This document shows positions 53,968 through 60,148 of a stretch of 64,000 bases of DNA, piece by piece. The notes below the pieces were generated by a model. It had not been told where the DNA came from. It saw nothing but the letters and a program-made list of their open reading frames with translations, and ran no database searches. The translations under genes and the position numbers were made by a program. Position 1 is the stretch's first letter. Every line of letters starts with the position of its first letter. Location of the stretch: NCBI GenBank assembly GCA_905233655.1, contig CAJOCS010000008.1:1-64000 (forward strand). The letters are read 5' to 3'. The DNA is from an uncultured Bacteroidales bacterium (GTDB lineage: Bacteria; Bacteroidota; Bacteroidia; Bacteroidales; UBA932).

Positions 53968-55940
53968 AGTCTTTCAAACAGCTTGTTAAATTCCGGGAAC
54001 GATTTTGCAACGCACTCGGTATCGTCTATTTCCACGGGGGCCGATGCTCCAAGCGACGCCAGGGCGAGGGCCATGGCCATCCGGTGGTCGCCGCTGGATG
54101 TATAGCGCCCGCCGCGAAGCAACTTCCCGTTCAGGATGCGCTGGGTTAAGGACATTCCGGTAACACTCATCTCGTCGCCCGCAATCTCTACGGGAACATC
54201 CATCTGCTCAAGCATCTGCGCAATGGCCGCTGCCCGGTCCGTCTCTTTGTGGCGCAGCCTCTCGACTCCTCTGATGTGGCTTTCGCCGGGGCAGAAGGCT
54301 GCGAGTACGGCAACCACCGGGAAGAGGTCCGGACAGTTGGTGAGGTCGGTGTCGAAGCGGTTCAGCGGCGCGCGCTTTACATGAACGGGGCCGAGCCCGT
54401 TCTCGTCGGTGTCCAGCTGCGAGATACTGGCGCCTGCGTCCAGGAGGATGTCCAGGATTGAAATGTCGGCCTGGAGCGACTGGGTGTCAAGCCCTTCCAC
54501 CTGGCATTCGCCGAAGATGGCCCCTGCGGCAAGGAAGGGTGCGGCGCCGGACCAGTCGGCCTCTATTTCCACGGAGGTGGCGCTGTAGCTCTCCGAGCCG
54601 CGAATCTGGAAGCTCACCTCGCTGCAGTGGCTCCAGTCCTGGTTCTCCATGAAATCCTTGTCGCCCTCCATCTGCGAGCCTATGTGTATGCCGAAACGCT
54701 TCAGCACGTCCAGCGTAATAAACAGATATGGAATGCTTCTGGGTTCGCTCACATACAGGGCCGACTTCCCCTGGGCCAGCGGCAGTGCCGCCAGAAGGCC
54801 GGAAATGAGCTGCGAGCCTGAGCGACCGGAGACTTCGGCGCGTCCCGGAATGATGGGTCCCGCTACTTTTACGGGCAGGAGTATGTCTTCCTTACGCGGT
54901 GCCGGCTTCTCCGGGTAAAGCCTCACGCCGAAGGGGGCCATCACGTCGTGGGCCTCGGCAAGCGCTCTGTTGGGAAGGCTTCCGGTGCCCGTCACTCTCA
55001 CTTCGCCCTTTGCCAGGACGGAGAGCAGGGGAATCGCCAGCCTCGCCAGCAGTCCGGATTCTCCGGCCGATACTTCATCCACGTCCAGGCATCCCGGCTT
55101 TGCGGCTATACCTCTGATTCGGAGCGTATCTTCATTCTTTTCCACCTTGGCGCCAATAGCTTCGGCAAATTCTATCGCCGACTGCACGTCGCCGCAGGGG
55201 CTGAATCCCTTGAGTACGGAGGTGCCGTCGGCAAGGGCTGCGAATACAATCGCACGCTGTGCAAAACTCTTTGAGGACGGCATGCGAAGCCCTTCGCCGG
55301 AGACGAAACGGAAGTCTCCGTAGACGGCCCGGTGCATCTCGGCCGTTGTCATCTGGCCGGGAGCCGTGGCTTCGTCTTCTGTTGTGCAGGCATAGGTGAA
55401 AGGCGCTCCGTATTTCAGTGCATTTATGCGGCTTTCGCGTCCGGATTCGCCCATTGCGAAGGCCACCAGGGTGCCGGCTTCGGCTTCATGGTAGAGGGCG
55501 TCGAATACTTCGAGATCGGCCTCTGAATGCGCTGTGGTTACTATTTTTACGATTTCCCCGCCAAAGCAGCGGCATTTTTCGAGCACCGAAAGGAGGCTGT
55601 CGAGCGAGGGGGTGCCTTTCGTGTCGTGCCAGGAGCGGATGAGTACGCTGCCATACTTCTGGCAGGCCTGACGTACGCTGCGGCCCATCCATGAGGGCGC
55701 CTCTGTTTCGAGGTCGGCATACTTTGCGCCGGCTTCGATTGCCTTCAGAAGCTTTTCGTGTGCGTCGGGGCTTGCAATGCGGCAGGTGGCGATCAGGGGA
55801 ACGTCGGCCTCGGAGAATAGTACTTCTATATCCTCTTCGTCAAGAGGGCAGAGGTCCAGGCGGATTTCCGCCATCTCCACCGTTTCGAGCAGCTCGAATA
55901 TCTGCTCCAGATTCTTTCCTTGTATGGATGTACAAATCAT
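53964..55940 (-). CDS. aroA: Fused type I 3-dehydroquinate dehydratase / EPSP synthase (AroD-AroA)
   Basis: 658 residues in one frame. Residues 1-210: type I DHQ dehydratase with EIRLDLCPL, IATCRIASPDAHEK, LIRSWHDTKGTPS (catalytic His near 105) and GEIVKIVTTAHSEAD (Schiff-base Lys near 132). Residues about 212-658: EPSP synthase with MPSSKSFAQRAIVFAALADG, GESGLLARLAIPLL, GRSGSQLISGLLAALPLA, ERLRHKETDRAAAIA and SSGDHRMAMALALAS. It would catalyse steps 3 and 6 of the shikimate pathway. Overlaps aroB upstream (ATGA) and the aminotransferase downstream by 4 nt. Confidence 0.93.
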   Translation of the reverse strand: MICTSIQGKNLEQIFELLETVEMAEIRLDLCPLDEEDIEVLFSEADVPLIATCRIASPDAHEKLLKAIEAGAKYADLETEAPSWMGRSVRQACQKYGSVLIRSWHDTKGTPSLDSLLSVLEKCRCFGGEIVKIVTTAHSEADLEVFDALYHEAEAGTLVAFAMGESGRESRINALKYGAPFTYACTTEDEATAPGQMTTAEMHRAVYGDFRFVSGEGLRMPSSKSFAQRAIVFAALADGTSVLKGFSPCGDVQSAIEFAEAIGAKVEKNEDTLRIRGIAAKPGCLDVDEVSAGESGLLARLAIPLLSVLAKGEVRVTGTGSLPNRALAEAHDVMAPFGVRLYPEKPAPRKEDILLPVKVAGPIIPGRAEVSGRSGSQLISGLLAALPLAQGKSALYVSEPRSIPYLFITLDVLKRFGIHIGSQMEGDKDFMENQDWSHCSEVSFQIRGSESYSATSVEIEADWSGAAPFLAAGAIFGECQVEGLDTQSLQADISILDILLDAGASISQLDTDENGLGPVHVKRAPLNRFDTDLTNCPDLFPVVAVLAAFCPGESHIRGVERLRHKETDRAAAIAQMLEQMDVPVEIAGDEMSVTGMSLTQRILNGKLLRGGRYTSSGDHRMAMALALASLGASAPVEIDDTECVAKSFPEFNKLFERL

Positions 55941-56926
55941 ATCAAATCAATTGCTTCCTCTACCGGAATAAGTCTTGTTGCGGCTTTTCCGGGCCTTTCC
56001 GGCAACACGAATTCCACTTTTCCGTCACGCCCCTTTTTGTCTTTTGACATGGCGCGGAGAAGCTCTCCGGCGGGGTATGGGCAGTCAGTGGGGAGTCCGT
56101 TCTTTTCCAGCGCCTCCCTCACCACGGCTTCCATCCTGTTTCCTTTACCGGCCAGACGGTCCGCCAGGCGGGCGGCAAGCACCAGGCCCATCGACACGGC
56201 GTCTCCGTGGCAGATTTCTCCTCCGGAAACGCTCTCTATGGCGTGGGCGAAGCTGTGCCCGAGATTGAGAAGTATGCGTCTTCCTTTCATTTCCTCCGGG
56301 TCTTCTGCAACAATCCTGGCCTTAATTTCCACGGCCTTTTCAATGAGTTTTTCAAGGGGTTCGGTTCCCTCGGCAAGGGCGCGGAACGCCCCGGCATCGG
56401 CAATGAGGAAGGTTTTGAACATTTCGGCCCGCCCGGCGCGGAGGTCTTGCTGGCCCAGGGTGGCTGTGAAGCCGGTGTCAATCAGTACGAATTCCGGCAT
56501 ACGGAAGCTTCCGAGCATGTTTTTGTATCCGTCCAGATTCACTCCGGTCTTTCCGCCTATTGCTGCGTCCACCATGCCGAGAAGCGTTGTGGGCACGTTG
56601 GCATACCTGATTCCGCGTTTGTATATGCTGGCGGCGAATCCGGCCACGTCGGTGGTGATTCCTCCGCCCACGGCAAGAAGAATCGCCTTCCTCGAAACGC
56701 CTGTTTGAAGCATTGCCCGGCAAATCTCCAGCACGGTTTCCATGGTTTTAAGGGACTCTGCGGTCTGGACGTAAAAGATACCCGTGACCTTTCCTGCGCC
56801 GGTGATTTTTTCTCCCAGATGCCGCAGGCTGGAGTCGCAGACCACGAATACTTCGCGCTCGTCGCGGAGCAGTTCCGGGAGTTCCTTTGTCCACTCTCCG
56901 TATATGATTCTGAGTTCCTTGCCCAT
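55937..56926 (-). CDS. aroB: 3-dehydroquinate synthase
   Basis: 329 residues from ATG 56926; a TTG three codons upstream is possible but lies on the promoter. NAD-dependent cyclisation of DAHP. Motifs: LAVGGGITTDVAGFAASIYKRG near 87, VPTTLLGMVDAAIGGKTGVN near 115, NMLGSF, GRAEMFKTFLI, and metal ligands in LLNLGHSFAHAIES plus CHGDAVSMGLVLA. First gene of the aroB-aroDA-aminotransferase-dapF operon. Confidence 0.95.
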   Translation of the reverse strand: MGKELRIIYGEWTKELPELLRDEREVFVVCDSSLRHLGEKITGAGKVTGIFYVQTAESLKTMETVLEICRAMLQTGVSRKAILLAVGGGITTDVAGFAASIYKRGIRYANVPTTLLGMVDAAIGGKTGVNLDGYKNMLGSFRMPEFVLIDTGFTATLGQQDLRAGRAEMFKTFLIADAGAFRALAEGTEPLEKLIEKAVEIKARIVAEDPEEMKGRRILLNLGHSFAHAIESVSGGEICHGDAVSMGLVLAARLADRLAGKGNRMEAVVREALEKNGLPTDCPYPAGELLRAMSKDKKGRDGKVEFVLPERPGKAATRLIPVEEAIDLI

Positions 56927-56932
56927 AAAATA

Positions 56933-56980
56933 CAAAGATAGCTAAAAATTTGGCAGTTCGCTGAATTTGCTATAAATTTG
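56933..56980. promoter_or_regulatory. Divergent promoters of aroB operon (minus) and tRNA-Leu (plus)
   Basis: TATCTTTG (minus strand, 56933-56940) ends 6 nt before the aroB ATG. TAAATTTG (plus strand, 56973-56980) ends 13 nt before the tRNA, with TTTGG near 56949 at the -33 distance. Confidence 0.6.
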
Positions 56981-56993
56981 CAATCCCCCACCA

Positions 56994-57077
56994 GCCCGGA
57001 TGGCGGAATTGGTAGACGCGCTGGACTCAAAATCCTGTGATAGCAATATCGTGCGGGTTCGATTCCCGCTCTGGGCA
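56994..57077 (+). tRNA. tRNA-Leu (anticodon CAA)
   Basis: 84 nt, class II tRNA. Acceptor GCCCGGA (56994-57000) pairs with TCTGGGC (57070-57076) with one G-T pair; D arm GGCGGAATTGGTAGACGC; anticodon loop CTCAAAA with CAA; long variable arm GTGATAGCAATATCGT; T arm GCGGG-TTCGATT-CCCGC; discriminator A. CCA is not encoded (CAC follows). A U-U mismatch in the anticodon stem is seen also in other Bacteroidota tRNA-Leu(CAA), as far as I recall. Confidence 0.93.
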
Positions 57078-57078
57078 C

Positions 57079-57107
57079 AAAAAAGAGACCTCACCGGTCT
57101 CTTTTTT
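57079..57107 (+). terminator. Rho-independent terminator of tRNA-Leu
   Basis: AAAAGAGACC / GGTCTCTTTT stem with a 5-nt loop and T6, starting 2 nt after the tRNA. Confidence 0.8.
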
Positions 57108-57209
57108 CGTGCCCTTATCTTCGATATATCGGTGGCCTAATCCCCCGAACCCCCTGTGTCGGCCTTCGGCCTCCGCCCTCCCGGCCGGTCTCTTTTTTCG
57201 TGCCCTTAT
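57094..57209 (+). repeat. 25-bp perfect direct repeat flanking a 66-bp spacer downstream of tRNA-Leu
   Basis: The right arm of the tRNA terminator plus flank, beginning CCGGTCTCTTTTTTCG and ending TGCCCTTAT, occurs at 57094-57118 and again, identically, at 57185-57209 (91-bp period). The 66-bp spacer is GC-rich with short palindromes (TCGGCCTTCGGCC). The arrangement resembles a duplicated target or attachment site left by an element that entered at the tRNA terminator. Confidence 0.7.
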
Positions 57210-57238
57210 TCGGCACCACCATATACCTGGACCAATGC

Positions 57239-57370
57239 ATCCGGGAAAATGCCTGTTTTTCCGGATGAAACGCAATTTTATGGCCCGCCGTCCGGGAAAT
57301 AGCCCCTTTTTCCGGACGCGATGTCATTTTGGGGCTTGCCATCCGGGAAATAGGCCGTTTTTCCGGACGG
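57239..57370 (+). repeat. Three tandem 51-bp hairpin repeats
   Basis: Units start at 57239, 57290 and 57341 (exact 51-bp spacing; the third is partial). Each carries an inverted repeat of about 10 bp, (A/G)TCCGGGAAA and TTTTTCCGGA(T/C), around a 6-8 nt loop, followed by a weakly conserved 22-bp spacer containing CATTTT or AATTTT. The first base pair of the stem varies together (A with T, G with C), so the hairpin is maintained. The period equals 17 codons, so every frame stays open across it, but I do not believe it is coding. Confidence 0.75.
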
Positions 57371-57401
57371 GCTGTCGGGCTCCGGGAGGGGATGGATCTC
57401 C

Positions 57402-57557
57402 GGGAGGGGTATGCCACCCCGGGGAACTCCGTTCGCTTCGCTCACTTCGGCCCTCCCATTGTCTACTTCGTCCCTGCTTCGCAGGAACTCGTATCCAACG
57501 GGTCCCTCTTTACGTGTCCGAGGGTGGACACGTCCCCGGGGTGGCACACGCCCTCCC
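57402..57557 (+). repeat. Palindromic repeat, copy B (intergenic)
   Basis: 156 bp with terminal inverted repeats of about 24 bp (GGGAGGGGTATGCCACCCC and GGGGTGGCACACGCCCTCCC). Shares with the murB copy 28 identical bases in the left part (CCGGGGAACTCC then GTTCGCTTCGCTCACT) and the hairpin block GTCCGAGGGTGGACACGTCC in the right part, separated by an unrelated centre that has its own small hairpin (CCTGCTTCGCAGG). The stretch between 57371 and 57401 has two more GGGAGGGG-like words. Beyond the repeat up to 57684 I see nothing but AT-rich spacer. Confidence 0.8.
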
Positions 57558-57684
57558 TGCGCTCTCCATTCTTGTCATATGGTCCCGAAGATTCTCCGCT
57601 GGATTCTACTCTGAAGTGCAACGCTTTGAAGACTGACAGTATAACTTTACTTACGATAAACATATAAAGTTGCAAAAAAATATT

Positions 57685-57692
57685 TACCTTTG
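57685..57692 (+). promoter_or_regulatory. Promoter -7 element (TACCTTTG) for the lipocalin-like lipoprotein
   Basis: TACCTTTG fits TAnnTTTG, 22 nt before the ATG at 57715, with TTGCAAAA about 20 bp upstream as a candidate -33 element. Confidence 0.6.
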
Positions 57693-57714
57693 GCTACGCA
57701 AACATTTGATAGAT

Positions 57715-58194
57715 ATGAAAAAAATCCTTTTGATTACCATGGTCGTGCTTTCCTTCAGCCTGGCGTATTCCTGCAGTACCAAGGAGGAAGTCGACGACCC
57801 CATCGTCGGAACCTGGGTATGCAACGACCCCGTTCACTACAACGATGGCACCATCCGTGATTACACAGAGACTTATGTATTCAACTCCGATGGCACGATG
57901 AGCATTCAATTCATCTGCCAGGACATGTGGGGCGACTTCTGGGCCTTCGGTCTCCGTTTTGGCGGCACTTATACAACCGACGGCACAAAATTCTCATTTA
58001 AGGCCCACATGGTCGCAAGCTACGAAGAAAACAACGGGAAATTGGAATGGCGTGAGCAGAATCGCGAAGAAGAAGCTCGCGACTGCACTTTCGAGTACAA
58101 GATCGAAGGGAATAAAATGACTGTGTATTACGGTCAGGAATGCGCAGTCTTTGGTCACGGAGGCAGCGCGGTGATGGTCTTCGACAAGAAGTAG
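57715..58194 (+). CDS. Lipocalin-like domain lipoprotein
   Basis: 159 residues from ATG 57715 (MKKILLITMVVLSFSLAYSC, lipobox LAYSC); an upstream in-frame ATG overlaps the promoter. The mature part starts IVGTWVCNDPVHYNDGTIRD and runs through ETYVFNSDGTM, GTYTTDGTKFSF, CTFEYKIEGNKMTVYYGQ, an eight-strand calycin/lipocalin-like (DUF4923/META-like) pattern common in small Bacteroidota lipoproteins. Function unknown; located in the variable region downstream of tRNA-Leu. Confidence 0.78.
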   Translation: MKKILLITMVVLSFSLAYSCSTKEEVDDPIVGTWVCNDPVHYNDGTIRDYTETYVFNSDGTMSIQFICQDMWGDFWAFGLRFGGTYTTDGTKFSFKAHMVASYEENNGKLEWREQNREEEARDCTFEYKIEGNKMTVYYGQECAVFGHGGSAVMVFDKK

Positions 58195-58201
58195 TAGCCT
58201 G

Positions 58202-58341
58202 TTGAAATCGATCATCACGTTGCTCAGCGTCGCCCTTCTCGCCGGGGGGTGAGTTGCGGTGCGGATGGGGACAACCGCGTCTTAGGCTCGCTGGGTCTTA
58301 CTTGCTTATTCCTCCGGGAAACGCAGCCGGGAGCGCAGTGA
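58202..58341 (+). pseudogene. Possible remnant of a short lipoprotein gene, frameshifted in a G6 run
   Basis: Starting at TTG 58202 the reading is MKSIITLLSVALLAGG followed by a stop, but one extra base in the GGGGGG run (58244-58249) would join it to VSCGADGDNRVLGSLG and a stop at 58341. The joined form has a lipoprotein signal with Cys at the right place. Too short and unconserved to be sure. The remainder of 58195-58410 holds a hairpin (CCGGGAG/CTCCCGG near 58329-58355) and nothing else I recognise. Confidence 0.25.
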
Positions 58342-58410
58342 TTGCACTCCCGGTTCTGTCAATCGGCCCTTCGGTAGGCGGCAGGCCCTTAATTCTTGAG
58401 ATGTGTGAGG

Positions 58411-59706
58411 CTAGTTGCCAAGGGCGCGTACGAGATTTTCGACCGTTTTCAGTAATTCCGCTTCATCGCCTATATAATTGGTGATTGGGACTCTAAGGAC
58501 ATAACCAAGATCATCGTCTTTTCCTGTTCTTGACCAATACATGTTTAAAGTTATACTCGTCGCTGGCAGGAAGATGAATCCACTGATACCTTTAACTACC
58601 GCTCCTTTTATTCCATTGACCGTGATGCCCGTCCACGTGCCGTAGTTAATAAGATTCAAAAAGTCACCCCTCGAAGGCAGCGTAACGCCGTCCAGCGCAT
58701 TGGCATCGGCGAAGTTATACGTTGTTCCCCGCTGCTCTGGTTTTGTCATACCCACGTTGCACGTTTGGTAATACTGGATGGTGTTTATTATGCCGTTGCT
58801 CATCTCTATCATCACGCTGATGCCACTGCCGACGGGCACCCACTTGCCCGACGTACTCGACGGTGAATACACGTTGCTGCTGGCAGGCAGCTTCACGGCG
58901 CTGTGGCTGGTAATGGTCTTGCCCGTGACGAAGTAGTCGGCACGGCTGCCGTCGGCAGTCTTGGTTTTGGCGAAGTAGTAGTTGCCGCTGTAGGCGTAGC
59001 TGCCATTGAGCTTGCCGCTGAACAGGTAGCCGCCGCTGTAGGCATAGCCCGTCATGTCATTCCCGGCAACCTTGTCGGAGGTCTCGACCACGTTCCCGTA
59101 TTTATCGATGGAAGCCACACCCACCGGAATCACCGCGTCAGTGCCGAGGGTATAACCGCCGTCGGTGGCCGCTGCATCTTCGACGAAGAACTGCACATAG
59201 TTATCGGGAATCACCATATTGAATGCTCCGCTGACCTGATTGTCGCTGACGGTATAGGAAAGCGTAGCGGTAAGATAGTAGGCATAATAGGTGGTGCTGA
59301 AGGTGAAGCTGGTGCCATCGGCCGATACTGTGGCGTCGCTGCCGAAGGGCAGGAACACTGCACGCATCGTGCCTGTATCACCGTTTTTGAGGCCCAGGGC
59401 CCCGGCGGTCAGGGTGGCACCGTCGTATTCGGCCGAGGTCCAGGTTGAGCCGTCGAAGTTCATCTTCAGGTGCTTCGGTGCTTCGGCTCCGGTGAAAAAG
59501 ACGTAGATGACATCGCCGTCCTGCCAGTCCTCTTTGACGGCCTTGGTGGCATCAGGATGGTTGGCGGAGAGGTTGAAGGTAATCGGGGTGGCCTGAACGG
59601 TTTCATTAACGTTCTCAGGAACTTCGACTTCGGGAGCAAGTGTCTCCTTTCCGCAGGAGACCAGCGCAGCAGCGGCCGCAAGCATAAGAATCAAATACTT
59701 TTTCAT
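58411..59706 (-). CDS. Fimbrillin-like lipoprotein with FISUMP-like C-terminus
   Basis: 431 residues. MKKYLILMLAAAAALVSC signal with lipobox ALVSC. The N-terminal domain is fimbrillin-like (ITFNLSANHPDATKAVKEDW, then QDGDVIYVFFTG). The C-terminal 110 residues (TYNFADANALDGVTLPSRGD, FLNLINYGTWTGITVNGIKG, GFIFLPATS, YWSRTGKDDDLGYVLRV) resemble the FISUMP-type surface domain. Likely surface-exposed; adhesion or pilus role inferred. A ~47-residue small gene lies 12 nt upstream, mirroring the arrangement at 29762-31979. Confidence 0.8.
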   Translation of the reverse strand: MKKYLILMLAAAAALVSCGKETLAPEVEVPENVNETVQATPITFNLSANHPDATKAVKEDWQDGDVIYVFFTGAEAPKHLKMNFDGSTWTSAEYDGATLTAGALGLKNGDTGTMRAVFLPFGSDATVSADGTSFTFSTTYYAYYLTATLSYTVSDNQVSGAFNMVIPDNYVQFFVEDAAATDGGYTLGTDAVIPVGVASIDKYGNVVETSDKVAGNDMTGYAYSGGYLFSGKLNGSYAYSGNYYFAKTKTADGSRADYFVTGKTITSHSAVKLPASSNVYSPSSTSGKWVPVGSGISVMIEMSNGIINTIQYYQTCNVGMTKPEQRGTTYNFADANALDGVTLPSRGDFLNLINYGTWTGITVNGIKGAVVKGISGFIFLPATSITLNMYWSRTGKDDDLGYVLRVPITNYIGDEAELLKTVENLVRALGN

Positions 59707-59718
59707 AGCTCTATCCTC

Positions 59719-59862
59719 CTACCACTCTTCTTCTGTGTTGAACCCGTTGTACGTCGGGGCACCGTTCGTCCCCGTTCCGCTCTGGCAGATGGCGCCTTCC
59801 TGCATCACCTCGAAGACCAGCGTCGAGGGAGCAAGGTATGTTTCTTTGTTCTTCTTTTCCAT
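59719..59862 (-). CDS. 47-residue acidic-tailed small protein (module with fimbrillin-like gene)
   Basis: Reads MEKKNKETYLAPSTLVFEVM, then QEGAICQSGTGTNGAP and TYNGFNTEEEW. Same layout as the 48-residue ORF at 29762-29908: Lys/Asn-rich start, YL-x-P-x-T, hydrophobic strand, small-residue turn, Gly/Asn/Tyr stretch, acidic end. A promoter (TAACTTTG) lies 28 nt upstream and a Shine-Dalgarno-like GGAGG lies between its stop and the lipoprotein start, so the two genes form one transcript. No signal peptide. Function unknown. Confidence 0.7.
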   Translation of the reverse strand: MEKKNKETYLAPSTLVFEVMQEGAICQSGTGTNGAPTYNGFNTEEEW

Positions 59863-59890
59863 ATTACGGTAATCACTACGCTAATAGTTG

Positions 59891-59898
59891 CAAAGTTA
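59891..59898 (-). promoter_or_regulatory. Promoter -7 element (TAACTTTG) for the small-ORF/fimbrillin pair
   Basis: TAACTTTG on the minus strand fits TAnnTTTG; 28 nt to the small-ORF ATG. Confidence 0.55.
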
Positions 59899-59970
59899 GG
59901 AATTTTTAAGGTGAATTCTAATTAGAAGTGCAACACACTTCAAAAGTCAAAGATAAATAATCGTTTGCGC

Positions 59971-60013
59971 CACGTCCCCGGGGTGGCACACGCCCTCCCT
60001 GCGCTCTCCATTC
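59971..60013 (+). repeat. Palindromic repeat, copy C (right-end remnant)
   Basis: 43 bp identical to 57529-57571, i.e. the right arm of copy B and 14 bp beyond (starts CACGTCCCCGGGGTGG, ends GCGCTCTCCATTC). The left part is missing. It lies between the small-ORF promoter and the ATPase gene; the rest of 59863-60148 is AT-rich spacer. Confidence 0.75.
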
Positions 60014-60092
60014 CTTGCTTCCCGGCTGTTTTTTCTGAGCGGCGCATCCAATGGAAGAAAAAACAGTAAAATTATTGCAAATAACAGACATA

Positions 60093-60126
60093 TTGAGTAA
60101 ATTTGCGCAACGCGTTGAGTAAATTT
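60093..60126 (+). promoter_or_regulatory. Direct repeats and promoter upstream of the AAA_14 ATPase
   Basis: TTGAGTAAATTT occurs twice (60093-60104 and 60115-60126, 22 bp apart, i.e. two helical turns). The first includes a -7 element TAAATTTG (60098-60105). Two copies on the same helix face suggest a regulator site. Confidence 0.4.
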
Positions 60127-60148
60127 TAAATTTGACCGGTAACTTATT

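Noticed and set aside
57239..57370. CRISPR array
   Set aside because: Only three units, spacers are related to each other rather than unique, and no cas gene is present.
57037..57636. 199-codon open frame across the tRNA-Leu and downstream repeats, with 17-residue periodicity
   Set aside because: It starts inside the tRNA; the periodicity only reflects the 51-bp DNA repeat and similar open frames exist on the other strand.
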